Positions 19,260 to 29,420 of a stretch of 64,000 nucleotides of DNA are shown one piece after another (within the stretch, counting starts at the first letter, position 1; each line of letters opens with the position of its first letter). Position numbers and translations under genes: made by a program. Origin of the DNA: Vreelandella titanicae BH1 (GTDB lineage: Bacteria; Pseudomonadota; Gammaproteobacteria; Pseudomonadales; Halomonadaceae); the NCBI RefSeq assembly GCF_000336575.1, contig NZ_AOPO01000002.1:310006-374005 (forward strand), given 5' to 3'. The notes under the pieces are model-generated. The model did no database searches, was not told where the DNA came from, and worked only from the letters and a program-made list of their open reading frames with translations.

Positions 19260-19290
19260 AACCCTCCATAAATATTGGAGGGTTTTTTTT
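19260..19290 (+). terminator. Intrinsic terminator closing the glycan cluster
   Basis: ACCCTCCA (19261-19268) pairs perfectly with TGGAGGGT (19276-19283) across a seven-base loop and is followed by a run of eight T (19283-19290). It lies 49 bases after the last glycosyltransferase stop and fits a rho-independent terminator on the plus strand. Confidence 0.9.
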
Positions 19291-19449
19291 GGTATAAATT
19301 TTTCTTTAATTTTTTAAGTGGTGCCTGAAAAGTAGCTTACTGTACTGTTGATCATACTCTATAGAGCACATGGCGTCGTTGGAATCTATACTTGCACCCA
19401 TTGAGCTATCGCGGTAATAAGCAGATAATCTCCAATTACGGATAATGCG

Positions 19450-20208
19450 ATGAAAATGCTAATGCGTTGGCTTCATAGTCTAGTGGCGCTGTTAGCGTTG
19501 CTGTTAGCGGGGCCTGTTTGGCTATTGGCGAGTAATCAGGTGGCGACCGATGGGCATTGGTCGTCGCTGGATCGGTCATCTGCTGGCATAGCGCCTGATC
19601 CAGCGGTGAACGCTGAAGCCGTCGTTCAGGTATATTCAGCCCGGGCTTATAACTGGCGCGGAGCGTTTGGCGAGCATATCTGGATTGCGACCAAGACTGA
19701 AAACGCCGATAGTTACCGACTGCATCAGGTGTTGAGCTGGCGGCGTCCCACGGTGGTGTCTTCAATCGACACGCCTGATCGAGCCTGGTTTGGCAGTCCT
19801 CCTACACTGTTGGCTGACTATCGCGGCGAGGCGGCTGCACAGATAATACCGCAGATAGAGGCCGCCGCCGCTGACTACCCACAAGCTGAGCTTTATCGAG
19901 TGTGGCCTGGCCCGAACAGCAATAGCTTTATTGCCTGGGTTATACGCGAAGTGCCAGGCTTTGAGGTGACGCTCCCGGTAACTGCTATTGGTAAGGATTA
20001 TATTTTCAATGGCGTTTTTGCTGCTGCGCCCAGTGGCAGCGGTTACCAGCTGTCTTTGGGTGGGGTGGTTGGCATTATGTTGGCGCTTGAGGAGGGCATT
20101 GAACTTAACCTCCTGGGCTTGAGCTTTGGTATCGATGTTATGCGACCCGCTTTGAAATTGCCGGGCATCGGGCGGTTGGGGATGCCCGTCAAGGTAACAG
20201 AAGGTTGA
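19450..20208 (+). CDS. DUF3750-like membrane-anchored protein
   Basis: The 252-residue protein has an N-terminal hydrophobic segment (residues 6-27, LHSLVALLALLLAGPVWLLA) that may be a signal anchor, then VVQVYSARAYNWRGAFGEHIWIATK and GPNSNSFIAWVIREVPG. I recognise these as features of DUF3750, a family of unknown function. The GPNSN-Ser/Phe stretch together with an EHIW-type histidine resembles papain-like NlpC/P60 or LRAT-type folds with a His and a polar residue, but no Cys is in place, so no enzymatic claim is made. It follows the glycan terminator and is likely an independent unit. A second in-frame ATG is at 19456. Confidence 0.6.
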   Translation: MKMLMRWLHSLVALLALLLAGPVWLLASNQVATDGHWSSLDRSSAGIAPDPAVNAEAVVQVYSARAYNWRGAFGEHIWIATKTENADSYRLHQVLSWRRPTVVSSIDTPDRAWFGSPPTLLADYRGEAAAQIIPQIEAAAADYPQAELYRVWPGPNSNSFIAWVIREVPGFEVTLPVTAIGKDYIFNGVFAAAPSGSGYQLSLGGVVGIMLALEEGIELNLLGLSFGIDVMRPALKLPGIGRLGMPVKVTEG

Positions 20209-20388
20209 TCAATAAGAGTAAAAAACTGTGTTTGCAGATACTTTTTATTAAACTAGTAACTACTGGGCGCTGATGACACCAAGCTGCGTTGCTGACATTA
20301 TCCAAACCACTTATTTGGAAATGATTTGGAACGGCGCCATCACCCAGGTGAATCAATTGCGTTTTCCCACTGATGAGGAGTAGTGGGG

Positions 20389-20868
20389 TTAGCTGTTTTG
20401 CTGCTGCTCGGTAAAGCGCTGCATAATGGCGAGGGTTTCGTCGCTCACATGGTGCTCCATGCCTTCAGCGTCAATACGCGCAGTCGCATCTCTCACCCCA
20501 AGGGCGCGTAAAAAGTGCAGCACGATATCGTGGCGAGCGCGTGACGTTTCCGCCATTTTTTGACCCGCTTCGGTTAGAAACAGCGAGCGATATGGCTTGC
20601 TAGTAACCAACTCCAGCTCATTTAAACGCCGAATCATTTTTGAAACCGTCGCCTGGCTGACCGCCATACGGCTGGCAATGTCCGCCGCGCGCGCTTCGCC
20701 GCGGTGGGCCAGCAGGTCGCCAATTAGCTCAACGTAGTCTTCAATCAGTTCGGTTTCGTGGGCATTTCGCACCGTTGCATACTGCTGGGCATGCTGCTCC
20801 ACAGGGGGCAGGGCATCTCCAGGAATGCTTGGGGCAGTCAATGAGGCGTTCGGATTAGAATCAGTCAT
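20389..20868 (-). CDS. mntR: Manganese-responsive regulator MntR (DtxR family)
   Basis: Starting at the ATG whose complement is 20866-20868, the product has 159 residues. It contains ETELIEDYVELIGDLLAHRGEARAADIASRMAVSQATVSKMIRRLNELEL, a winged-helix DNA-binding domain, followed by RHDIVLHFLRALGV and the metal-binding DAEGMEHHVSDET helix typical of the enterobacterial MntR type. It represses manganese uptake genes when Mn is bound. It has no obvious mntH next to it. A TTAGCC-N2-GGCTAA palindrome lies about 80 bases upstream, suggesting autoregulation or control of the divergent locus. An extended TTG start at 20940 would add 24 unmatched residues and is not preferred. Confidence 0.86.
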   Translation of the reverse strand: MTDSNPNASLTAPSIPGDALPPVEQHAQQYATVRNAHETELIEDYVELIGDLLAHRGEARAADIASRMAVSQATVSKMIRRLNELELVTSKPYRSLFLTEAGQKMAETSRARHDIVLHFLRALGVRDATARIDAEGMEHHVSDETLAIMQRFTEQQQNS

Positions 20869-20945
20869 TGGTAAATTATATCGGAAGCAGTGGGAACAAT
20901 CATTGGATAGTCGCTGGGATAGTAACGTATTTTTGTGCAATATTG

Positions 20946-20959
20946 TTAGCCAAGGCTAA
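20946..20959. promoter_or_regulatory. Candidate MntR-box-like palindrome
   Basis: TTAGCC-AA-GGCTAA is a perfect 6-2-6 inverted repeat between divergent mntR and the disrupted lipoprotein-like ORF. It resembles the core of the enterobacterial MntR box (TAGCAAAGGCTA core, from memory). Regulatory role is inferred from position and resemblance. Confidence 0.5.
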
Positions 20960-21028
20960 ACTATTTGCACAATGCTTTCTTGTTGAGCTGCAGTCTACTT
21001 ATCGGTCATGTACAAAAAAGGAGAGACA

Positions 21029-21255
21029 ATGAGTAAGCGCAATCTGGTATGGCCTTGAGCCTACCGCTATGGCTGAGTGCTGCACTAGCCTGTACCGAAG
21101 CGCCCAGTGCCAAAGCGCAAGAGAATGCGACTTCTCCTTCCCTACCATCGTGGCGGGTTTGGTAACGGTGGGTATCATTTTAGTGGTGGCGATGCTTTGC
21201 TCGCCCAAGCACAGCCTGTTGCTGCGCCAGTGGCGTCGCTGGCGCATGTGTTGAA
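21029..21255 (+). pseudogene. Frameshifted small lipoprotein-like gene remnant
   Basis: A good ribosome site (AAGGAGAG) precedes ATG at 21029, but the frame stops after nine codons at 21056-21058. A one-base shift near 21046 would continue into MALSLPLWLSAALAC, a textbook lipoprotein signal with a lipobox cysteine, then TEAPSAKAQENATSPSLPS before a stop. A third frame from about 21130 then reads HRGGFGNGGYHFSGGDALL to a stop after 21250 or beyond. The three pieces together look like a roughly 70-residue glycine-rich lipoprotein broken by two frameshifts, either genuine decay or sequencing error. It is divergent from mntR, with the palindrome between them. No family is recognised. Confidence 0.4.
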
Positions 21256-21281
21256 GCCCAAGACTAGCATCCCCTATATAG

Positions 21282-21629
21282 CTAAGCTTGATCCGCAGAA
21301 TCAGAAAGCGATTTGATCTGATTTTTAACGCCCACAGCGTCTTCGACGTCCAATTGAAAGGCGATACCTGTACCGGGGGTCTCATCAAATTCGCCTACTT
21401 GGGCGATCGCCTCGAGAATGTGGCGGCTGCGGTGCTCTTCTGCCAGGAACAGAAGCATATCCCGCTGCGCGGTAATCTCCATGCCAAAAATGCCTTGCGC
21501 TTTATTAAGCCCTTCCCCGCGGGCGTTATTGATCACCGTGGCGCCGGTAGAGCCCGCGTGGCGAGCGGCTTCAAGAATAGAGTCGGTTAATTCGTCTTCC
21601 ACCATGGCAACTATCAGTTTAAAGCGCAT
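21282..21629 (-). CDS. P-II-like signalling protein
   Basis: This 115-residue protein has the P-II fold pattern: KLIVAMVEDELTDSILEAARHAGSTGATVINNARG (first beta-alpha-beta with the start of the T-loop) and GTGIAFQLDVEDAVGV near the C-terminus. The T-loop is short and lacks the uridylylated tyrosine of GlnB/GlnK, so this is a P-II-like rather than a nitrogen-type P-II protein. It starts 15 bases after the stop of a DUF1538 membrane protein, in the same direction, with an AAGGAG site. GlnK-AmtB and SbtB-SbtA show that P-II proteins commonly gate neighbouring transporters, so control of the two DUF1538 proteins is a reasonable inference. Confidence 0.8.
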   Translation of the reverse strand: MRFKLIVAMVEDELTDSILEAARHAGSTGATVINNARGEGLNKAQGIFGMEITAQRDMLLFLAEEHRSRHILEAIAQVGEFDETPGTGIAFQLDVEDAVGVKNQIKSLSDSADQA

Positions 21630-21644
21630 CGTGATCTCCTTTTC

Positions 21645-22433
21645 CTAACCACTTGCTTTACAAGAGGGTAAGTCATTTGCTGAGCGTGTCCGCGTGGCTC
21701 GCCATTGAGCAATTTGGGCGTAGCCCATCACGGTAATGATGGGGAATAAACAGGCAAGCGCGATCATCCCGAACCCATCCATTACCGGGCTGCGCCCAGG
21801 GATTTCAGTTGCAAGGCCTAAGCCTAACGCAGCAATAATCGGTACGGTAATAGTTGACGTTGTGACGCCGCCCGAGTCGAATGCCAGCGGAATGATGGAT
21901 CTGGGCGAGCGCAGGGTTTGAACAATGACCAGCAAGTAAGCGGCGAAAACGAACCACTGTAAAGGCCAGCCCATCACAATACGCCAAGTACCTAGGGTGA
22001 TCCCAAAGGCCATACCGAGTGCAACCGCAATGCGCAGCATCAAGGGATCAATCGTGCCACCGGAAATCTCGCCTGCTTTCAGCGAAACTGCAATGAGCGA
22101 TGGCTCGGCAATGGTAGTACTGGCGCCAATAGCAAAGGCGAAGATATATACCCAGTAGTAGTCACTCCAATGCCGCTGGGCTCCCTCGGTTAAGCTTGGC
22201 AAAAAATCATGGTTGGTGAGCTGGGTGGCCATTAACTCACCCATTGGAAACAGTGCTTGTTCCAGGCCGACTAAAAAAAACGACAGCCCCACCCAAACCA
22301 TAAGAAAACCAACCAAGACCTGCGGCAGACGCTTTACAGGTTTGCGGATGACCAAGTATTGGAAGCCGAAAACGATTGCAGCGATAGGCAAAATATCCAG
22401 CAGCGTTCCCCAAAAAGTGGTGATAAGGGTCAT
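21645..22433 (-). CDS. DUF1538 membrane protein, second copy
   Basis: This 262-residue protein has about seven or eight hydrophobic helices and the family motif [22 protein letters not shown], plus [25 protein letters not shown] and [14 protein letters not shown]. It belongs to DUF1538 and is paralogous to the gene just upstream, whose matching region reads [22 protein letters not shown]. Its start codon overlaps the stop of that gene by four bases (ATGA), so the two are translationally coupled and probably form a heteromer. The repeated GG-T-T-S-T and E-P motifs look like transporter re-entrant or pore elements. Substrate is unknown. The P-II-like gene follows. Confidence 0.82.
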   Translation of the reverse strand: MTLITTFWGTLLDILPIAAIVFGFQYLVIRKPVKRLPQVLVGFLMVWVGLSFFLVGLEQALFPMGELMATQLTNHDFLPSLTEGAQRHWSDYYWVYIFAFAIGASTTIAEPSLIAVSLKAGEISGGTIDPLMLRIAVALGMAFGITLGTWRIVMGWPLQWFVFAAYLLVIVQTLRSPRSIIPLAFDSGGVTTSTITVPIIAALGLGLATEIPGRSPVMDGFGMIALACLFPIITVMGYAQIAQWRATRTRSANDLPSCKASG

Positions 22434-23209
22434 GGATCGACTCCTGGTATCAGGTGAATGCCAACAATGCCAAATATCAGCACAAAAATAATCGGCATCA
22501 CTGATGCCAATGCAATCAGCCCAAAACCATCGAGCATCGGGCTGCGGCCTTTGATTGAAGACGCCAAGCCTACGCCCAATGCTGTCACCAGCGGCACCGT
22601 GATGGTAGAGGTTGTGACACCGCCAGAGTCATAGGCAATGCCAACCATCTCTGCGGGGGCGAGCAGGGTTAACAACAGCACTAGCACGTAGCCAGCAATA
22701 ATCATTAAATGTAGCGGCCAGCCTTTAAAAATGCGTACCACGCCTATGACTACCGCTAAACCCACAGACGCTGCCACTACCATGCGAAGCGCAAAGGCAA
22801 AGCTGTTTTGTGCACTAACGCTGTTATCGATAAGTCCGCCTTGGGCAACAACTTCAGCCGCTCGGGCAGCGATGGCGATCAAGGCTGGCTCGGCGACGGT
22901 AGAGCCAAGCCCCAGTGCAAAAGCAAACACCAGTAGCCATGTTATTGAGCCTTTTTTTACGAATGCTCGCGCTAGGTTCTCGCCCAATGGGAATAGTCCC
23001 AGCTCAAGCCCTTTAATAAAAAGGGTCAGACCTAAAACAACAAACACTAGGCCTAAGGCCAGGTCCATCAAGGCGAGAGAGTCGGGCAGTGGCTGGCGAA
23101 TCACCACTAACTGGAAAAATGCCATCACCAATACCACCGGCGCAAGGTCGCGCAGGCTATCTTTAAGTTGGCGAGCGAGCGATACCACAAGATCCATTAA
23201 ATTTTCCAC
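22430..23209 (-). CDS. DUF1538 membrane protein, first copy
   Basis: The 259-residue product is a polytopic membrane protein with [19 protein letters not shown] and [38 protein letters not shown], the DUF1538 signature. It is the first gene of a three-gene unit followed by its paralogue (four-base overlap) and the P-II-like gene. In both copies the sequence before the second GG motif is hydrophobic, and charged residues are confined to loops. The layout suggests an ion or small-molecule transporter formed by two related halves. No biochemical role is known to me. The start ATG follows a weak GTGGA ribosome site. Confidence 0.82.
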   Translation of the reverse strand: MENLMDLVVSLARQLKDSLRDLAPVVLVMAFFQLVVIRQPLPDSLALMDLALGLVFVVLGLTLFIKGLELGLFPLGENLARAFVKKGSITWLLVFAFALGLGSTVAEPALIAIAARAAEVVAQGGLIDNSVSAQNSFAFALRMVVAASVGLAVVIGVVRIFKGWPLHLMIIAGYVLVLLLTLLAPAEMVGIAYDSGGVTTSTITVPLVTALGVGLASSIKGRSPMLDGFGLIALASVMPIIFVLIFGIVGIHLIPGVDP

Positions 23210-23317
23210 GAGTCAGGGGGATAGCAGCGCTGAAGCACTATCTCATTAATGCCAGAGTGTAGAAGGAAAGAGTATCCAAAAAGTTGATCCTGCGCATAAA
23301 GATGAGCGTGAGTGCAT

Positions 23318-23443
23318 TTAACAAAGCCGGCTACCTAATAGCAGCAGCGATGGGTCTAACCTGTGCCAGCCCCACCATGCGAGCATTAAACAGGTAAACA
23401 GCAGAGTTGCCACCATGGCCTTGAGTAAATTATTGCGTGTCAT
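23318..23443 (-). CDS. 41-residue single-helix membrane protein, coupled to MFS gene
   Basis: This short frame is below usual gene-calling cut-offs. Its ATG (complement of 23441-23443) overlaps the MFS stop codon as ATGA, so ribosomes finishing the transporter could restart here. It encodes MTRNNLLKAMVATLLFTCLM followed by LAWWGWHRLDPSLLLLGSRLC and then TAA: a basic N-terminus, a 15-20-residue hydrophobic segment and a Trp-rich interface, as in small membrane proteins that bind transporters. No family is recognised. The arrangement (coupled overlap, complete hydrophobic helix, no internal stops) supports a real gene, but coding by chance cannot be excluded. Confidence 0.5.
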   Translation of the reverse strand: MTRNNLLKAMVATLLFTCLMLAWWGWHRLDPSLLLLGSRLC

Positions 23444-24648
23444 GGGATCACCGTTGTTGACTGCGAGCGCTCGAGCGGCTTTTCATTGATAAACCAATGC
23501 AGTGCAGCAGCGACGACCGAGAGCACAATAGCAATTTGCCAGACCGTATTGTAGTTGCCAGTAAGGTCATAAAAATAGCCACCCAGCCATACACCCATAA
23601 AAGAGCCTAACTGGTGAAACAGAAATACGATGCCGCCCAGCATGGAGAGGTGACGAACACCAAACACGGAAGCCACAATGCCGTTGGTTAATGGTACGGT
23701 AGAGAGCCATAGAAGCCCCATGACGATACCAAATAGGTAAGCGCTGGTTGGGCTTAACGGCAAATAAACAAACGCCGTAATCACTACGCCGCGAATCAAA
23801 TAGAGCCAGGTTAGCAGCTTGGGTTTTGACCAGATGCCGCCCATCCAACCCGCGGTATAAGTGCCAACAATATTAAACAGTCCCACTAAGGCCAGTACCG
23901 TCGTACCCACCTTTACCGCCAGGCCGTTATCGAATAAGTAGCCGGGGAGGTGCACGGCAATGAACACCACCTGAAAGCCACAGACAAAAAAGCCTAAACA
24001 GAGTAGCCAGAAGCCTTTTTGGCCTGCTGCTTCGTTGAGCGCATCTTTGAGGCTTAAATCGGATGCCGTTTTGGCGGAGGGCTTGTCGCGCAGCATTGCC
24101 CCCAGGGGCAGAATGATGGTCGCGATAGCTGCCATCGCCATCAGCGCTGCGGCCCAGCCGAGCCACTCGAGCAAACCCAGAGTGCCAGGCAGCATGGCAA
24201 ATTGCCCAAACGAGCCCGCTGCGCTAACGATCCCCATGGCCATACTGCGTTTTTCAGGCGCCACTGCGCGCCCCACAGCACCTAAAATAACCGAGAATGT
24301 GGTACCGGAGAGGCCAAGGCCAATCAACAGCCCGGCGCTGACCGTCATGCCTAGTTCTGACGTAGAGAGGCTCATAAACAGCAGCCCCAAGGCATACAGC
24401 AAGCCGCCAACAACGATAATCCTGGCCGCACCGAAGCGATCCGCGAGCGCCCCGGTAAAGGGTTGCGATAAGCCCCAAACCAGGTTTTGTAAGGCTAGTG
24501 CAAAAGCAAATACACCACGCCCCCAGCCGAGCTCGCTGCTGAGGGGCTCCATAAAGAGCCCGAAACCATGGCGTAAGCCCATGGCCGTGGAAATAACCAA
24601 GCTTCCCAATATAATCAGCAGCAGTGAGTGGCGAAGAACGAAGGCCAT
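23440..24648 (-). CDS. MFS transporter (monocarboxylate/OFA-like)
   Basis: The 402-residue protein has twelve predicted hydrophobic helices and the MFS signature GALADRFGAARI between helices 2 and 3, with a matching loop later. ELGWGRGVFAFALALQNLVWGLSQPFTG near the N-terminus is typical of the subfamily that includes oxalate/formate and monocarboxylate carriers. It is an inner-membrane secondary transporter; substrate cannot be assigned. It is transcribed divergently from the antiporter-family gene, and its stop codon overlaps the start of a 41-residue ORF. A GAGAA site precedes the ATG. The last residues are polar and end in TTVIP. Confidence 0.85.
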   Translation of the reverse strand: MAFVLRHSLLLIILGSLVISTAMGLRHGFGLFMEPLSSELGWGRGVFAFALALQNLVWGLSQPFTGALADRFGAARIIVVGGLLYALGLLFMSLSTSELGMTVSAGLLIGLGLSGTTFSVILGAVGRAVAPEKRSMAMGIVSAAGSFGQFAMLPGTLGLLEWLGWAAALMAMAAIATIILPLGAMLRDKPSAKTASDLSLKDALNEAAGQKGFWLLCLGFFVCGFQVVFIAVHLPGYLFDNGLAVKVGTTVLALVGLFNIVGTYTAGWMGGIWSKPKLLTWLYLIRGVVITAFVYLPLSPTSAYLFGIVMGLLWLSTVPLTNGIVASVFGVRHLSMLGGIVFLFHQLGSFMGVWLGGYFYDLTGNYNTVWQIAIVLSVVAAALHWFINEKPLERSQSTTVIP

Positions 24649-24758
24649 GATGTTCTCTTTGTTGGCAGGCTAACAGTTAGCTCACTATCGCATGCGTTGT
24701 GCGCTTTTAGAAGCTAGGAATAGGTAAGTAAGGCAGTATTAGTTTTATGCTATTAATC

Positions 24759-24767
24759 TGCTAAAAT
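24759..24767 (+). promoter_or_regulatory. Candidate extended -10 promoter for the antiporter gene
   Basis: TG-C-TAAAAT matches an extended -10 element 48 bases before the ATG at 24815. There is no convincing -35, so the assignment is tentative. Confidence 0.35.
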
Positions 24768-24814
24768 CCGCCCCCTTCGCCGTTAATGACCTCTCAATAG
24801 CTCTAAGGATTTTC

Positions 24815-26164
24815 ATGAATGCAGTAATTCTTGCGGTGCTGGTGATGGTGGCGCTATCGCTGGCGCGTGTCTCGGTGGTATTTGCGTTAGTGGTGGGCGC
24901 TTTAGTCGGCGGTTTAGTGGGCGGGTTGTCACTAGAACAAACTCTGGAAGCCTTTAATACAGGCGTGGGCGGCGGGGCCCAGGTGGCGCTGGCCTACGCC
25001 ACTTTGGGGGCCTTCGCTGTGGCGATCTCTCGCTCTGGGCTACCGGATATGCTGGCTAATCGTTTGATTACGCTGCTGGGTAAAAAAGAGGCAACCGTTG
25101 CGCAGCAGACGCGGGTCAAAATGCTGTTGCTAACGGCTGTGTTGTTGGTGGCTATTTCTTCTCAGAACGCTATCCCGGTACATATTGCCTTTATACCGGT
25201 GCTGATTCCGCCGCTATTAACCGTGATGAACCGCTTAAAGTTGGATCGACGCGCGGTGGCCTGTGCGCTCACCTTTGGTTTAACGGCCCCTTATATGCTG
25301 CTGCCGGTAGGGTTTGGGGCGATCTTTCTAAACGATATTCTTTTGGCCAACTTAAATAGCGCTGGGGAACCGCTGGGTTTAGAGATCACCCGTGGCATGG
25401 TGCCGCTGGCCATGGCAGTACCGGTAGGGGGGATGGCACTGGGGCTAATCGTTGCGCTATTTTGGAGTTACCGCCGCCCGCGTGAGTATCAAGCCGAAGA
25501 TATCGCTAACGCCAACGTTGCCGAAGGCCATACGCCCGCCAAACCGCATAGGCTGGGGCTTGTGATGTCGGGGGTGGCAATCGTCGCAGCGCTCGGCCTC
25601 CAGCTTTACAGTGGCTCAATGATACTGGGGGGCTTGGTAGGGATTGGCCTGCTTTCAATGGGGGGCATCTTTAAGTGGCGCGAAGCTGACGATCTATTTA
25701 CCAGCGGTATGCGCATGATGGCGCTGATTGGTTTTATCATGATCTCCGCAGCGGGCTTTGCCGAGGTCATGAAAACCACGGGAGAGATTGATGCCCTGGT
25801 GTCAGGAGCTTTTTCACTCTTTGGCGATAACCGTGGGCTAGCGGCGCTGGTGATGCTGTTGGTAGGGCTATTCATTACCCTGGGTATCGGCTCGTCGTTC
25901 TCAACCATTCCCATTATTGCTGCCATCTTTGTGCCCTTGGCGGTACAGTTTGGCTTCTCTCCCATGGCCACGGTGGTGCTGGTGGGTACGGCAGCGGCGT
26001 TGGGTGATGCAGGCTCGCCTGCCTCTGACTCTACCCTGGGCCCCACTTCAGGCCTTAACGTTGACCGTCAGCACGATCATATGTGGGACAGCGTGGTGCC
26101 AACGTTTCTGCACTACAACATTCCGTTAGTCGGCTTTGGCTGGCTAGCGGCAATGATGCTCTAA
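24815..26164 (+). CDS. Na+/H+ antiporter family protein (YuiF/NhaC-like)
   Basis: This 449-residue polytopic protein has about eleven hydrophobic segments, with [19 protein letters not shown] near the start, [41 protein letters not shown], and [20 protein letters not shown] and [21 protein letters not shown] near the end. These motifs belong to the Na+/H+ antiporter family (Pfam Na_H_antiporter). The family includes proteins whose substrate is an amino acid rather than Na+, so cation exchange is not proven. AAGGA stands before the ATG, and a strong terminator follows at 26181-26213. The gene is divergent from the MFS gene and appears monocistronic. Confidence 0.85.
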   Translation: MNAVILAVLVMVALSLARVSVVFALVVGALVGGLVGGLSLEQTLEAFNTGVGGGAQVALAYATLGAFAVAISRSGLPDMLANRLITLLGKKEATVAQQTRVKMLLLTAVLLVAISSQNAIPVHIAFIPVLIPPLLTVMNRLKLDRRAVACALTFGLTAPYMLLPVGFGAIFLNDILLANLNSAGEPLGLEITRGMVPLAMAVPVGGMALGLIVALFWSYRRPREYQAEDIANANVAEGHTPAKPHRLGLVMSGVAIVAALGLQLYSGSMILGGLVGIGLLSMGGIFKWREADDLFTSGMRMMALIGFIMISAAGFAEVMKTTGEIDALVSGAFSLFGDNRGLAALVMLLVGLFITLGIGSSFSTIPIIAAIFVPLAVQFGFSPMATVVLVGTAAALGDAGSPASDSTLGPTSGLNVDRQHDHMWDSVVPTFLHYNIPLVGFGWLAAMML

Positions 26165-26180
26165 AAGCCTTATCTTCAAA

Positions 26181-26213
26181 CTAAAAAGGGACAACTTGGT
26201 TGTCCCTTTTTAG
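26181..26213. terminator. Bidirectional intrinsic terminator
   Basis: CTAAAAAGGGACAAC (26181-26195) is perfectly complementary to GTTGTCCCTTTTTAG (26199-26213) with a three-base loop. The A-run on one side and T-run on the other make it work in both directions between the convergent antiporter gene and trmJ. Confidence 0.88.
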
Positions 26214-26230
26214 TCGCTTTAACTCTATCA

Positions 26231-26962
26231 CTATTTAGGCAGATGGCTTTCAAACGCGCTTAATAGCCCCCGCAGAAGCGAAAGCTCTTTGCGGCTGGGT
26301 TGAGCACGGGCGAAGAGCGCCTGAAGTTGCTCTTCAGTGCGGGCGTGGGGCTGGGTTAAAAAGCCACTTTCCTGCATTAAGCGGCCCAGATGCGCTTGAA
26401 AGTGTAAGAACTGTTCGCGGCTGGGTGGCGTTGCCTCTAGCGGGCGCTGATAAGTAAAACCGCTCCCATCACCTTTACGCCAGGCGCGATGTACTTCATA
26501 AGCGAGTATCTGTACCGCCTGGGATAGATTCAGAATACCGTAATCAGGGTTGGCAGGAATGCTGACCTGATGCGTGCAGCAGCGAATCTCATCGTTAGTC
26601 AGCCCCGAACGTTCACGCCCAAACACCAGTGCCACCGGCGCCGTTTGAGCGTTCTGGATGACGTCTGTTGCCATCTCATCAGGTTCGTCAAAGTGGGGAA
26701 GGGGCAGGCTGCGCAAGCGTGCACTGGCACCCACGACCTGCACGCAGTCGTTAACGGCTTCCTCCAGCGAGGTAACCACCCGCGCACTCTCCAGGACATC
26801 AGTGGCACCCGCCGCTAGCCGATTTGCTTCTTCATCGGGGAATAGGCGCGGATTAACCAGCACCAGCTCGGTCAGGCCCATGGTTTTCATGGCTCGCGCG
26901 GCAGCGCCGATATTGCCGGGATGGAAGGTCTGAACGAGTACGATACGGATATGCTGCAACAT
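26231..26962 (-). CDS. trmJ: tRNA (Cm32/Um32) 2'-O-methyltransferase TrmJ
   Basis: Starting at the ATG of MLQHIRIVLVQTFHPGNIG, the protein has 243 residues, close to E. coli TrmJ. It is a SPOUT methyltransferase with motif 1 NIGAAARAMKTMGL, motif 2 VALVFGRERSGLTNDE, and motif 3 IPANPDYGILNLSQAVQILAYE, the knotted AdoMet-binding region. TrmJ methylates the ribose of residue 32 in the anticodon loop of several tRNAs. A longer frame (TTG at 27043) adds residues without family similarity. The gene is downstream of the groEL terminator and points the same way. The start has no strong ribosome site. Confidence 0.9.
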   Translation of the reverse strand: MLQHIRIVLVQTFHPGNIGAAARAMKTMGLTELVLVNPRLFPDEEANRLAAGATDVLESARVVTSLEEAVNDCVQVVGASARLRSLPLPHFDEPDEMATDVIQNAQTAPVALVFGRERSGLTNDEIRCCTHQVSIPANPDYGILNLSQAVQILAYEVHRAWRKGDGSGFTYQRPLEATPPSREQFLHFQAHLGRLMQESGFLTQPHARTEEQLQALFARAQPSRKELSLLRGLLSAFESHLPK

Positions 26963-27085
26963 GCGCTGGTGCCCAGTAGTGAAAATGTAGCTTAAAAAAA
27001 TCGCCCAGATAGTAGCACGTTCGGCCCTGGAAATGGCTGACAAAACGCTATCGACAACCTCACGCCTGTAGGCGCCTCAAAACGC

Positions 27086-27112
27086 AAGAACCCCGCACAA
27101 GGCGGGGTTCTT
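27086..27112 (-). terminator. Intrinsic terminator after groEL
   Basis: AAGAACCCCGC (27086-27096) pairs with GCGGGGTTCTT (27102-27112) around a five-base loop, 51 bases downstream of the groEL stop. Read on the minus strand the stem is followed by GCGTTTTG, a short T stretch. Confidence 0.75.
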
Positions 27113-27162
27113 GTTGACAGCTAAATGCTAGCCGTCGATAGAGCGAAGGGCTCAGGGGTGCA

Positions 27163-28818
<1,656 letters not shown>

Positions 28819-28891
28819 CTAATATTGAATGCAAAAACGTGAAAGTAAATAGTCGAAGCACTGGTTAAATAAGTACCAGCTGCAACGATGC

Positions 28892-29185
28892 TTAGCCTTC
28901 AACAACGGCAAGAATATCGGCTTCGCTCATGATCAAGACTTCTTCGCCGTCGATTTTTTGCTTCTCGACGCCATAGCCATCTTTAAAGATCACGTTATCG
29001 CCAACCTTAACGTCTAGCGGACGGACATCGCCATTTTCCAGAATGCGACCATTACCGACGGCGAGTATTTCACCGCGTGTCGGTTTTTCTGCTGCATTGC
29101 CCGGAAGCACGATGCCGCCTGCGGTTTTTTGCTCTTCTTCAACGCGACGGACGATGACACGATCGTGCAAAGGACGGATATTCAT
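28892..29185 (-). CDS. groS: Co-chaperonin GroES (10 kDa)
   Basis: This 97-residue protein starts [31 protein letters not shown], where the mobile loop ([14 protein letters not shown]) binds GroEL. The rest ([23 protein letters not shown]) forms the beta-barrel of the heptameric lid. It is the first gene of groES-groEL with an AGGAG site seven bases before its ATG. A sigma32 promoter lies about 150 bases upstream. The C-terminus ([11 protein letters not shown]) is typical. Confidence 0.99.
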   Translation of the reverse strand: MNIRPLHDRVIVRRVEEEQKTAGGIVLPGNAAEKPTRGEILAVGNGRILENGDVRPLDVKVGDNVIFKDGYGVEKQKIDGEEVLIMSEADILAVVEG

Positions 29186-29336
29186 TCACGTTCTCCTGAG
29201 TATGGTTGAAGCCCTGGTGAGGGCGGTTAGCCTAAAAGTGTTCTCGAGGGAGTAACCCGCGAGAAGTGAAGACCTCACGGTCTTCTTTGTTAATGGCAGC
29301 TACCGTCTCGATCGCTACCGAATTTGTGTGCTGAAT

Positions 29337-29372
29337 GAAAAATGGGGGCTGCGAATGGCCTTTCAAGGGGGA
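29337..29372 (-). promoter_or_regulatory. Sigma32 (heat-shock) promoter of groES-groEL
   Basis: On the minus strand CCCCCTTGAAAG (-35; complement of about 29361-29372) is followed after about 11 bases by CCCCCATTTTT (-10; complement of about 29337-29348). Both match the RpoH consensus CTTGAAA and CCCCATnT. No CIRCE element is seen, so regulation is probably RpoH-driven. Confidence 0.88.
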
Positions 29373-29420
29373 GAGTAATAAAAAAATTGCTTTTCCGCTG
29401 AATTTCTTCCGAAGAAAACC

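Noticed and set aside
22731-23249. 172-residue open frame on the plus strand opposite the first DUF1538 gene
   Set aside because: It is Thr/Ala/Arg/Lys-rich without domain features and mirrors a strong gene on the other strand. The same holds for other long opposite-strand frames.
24035-24673. 212-residue open frame on the plus strand opposite the MFS gene
   Set aside because: The MFS frame has complete motifs; this one has no recognisable protein pattern and no ribosome site.
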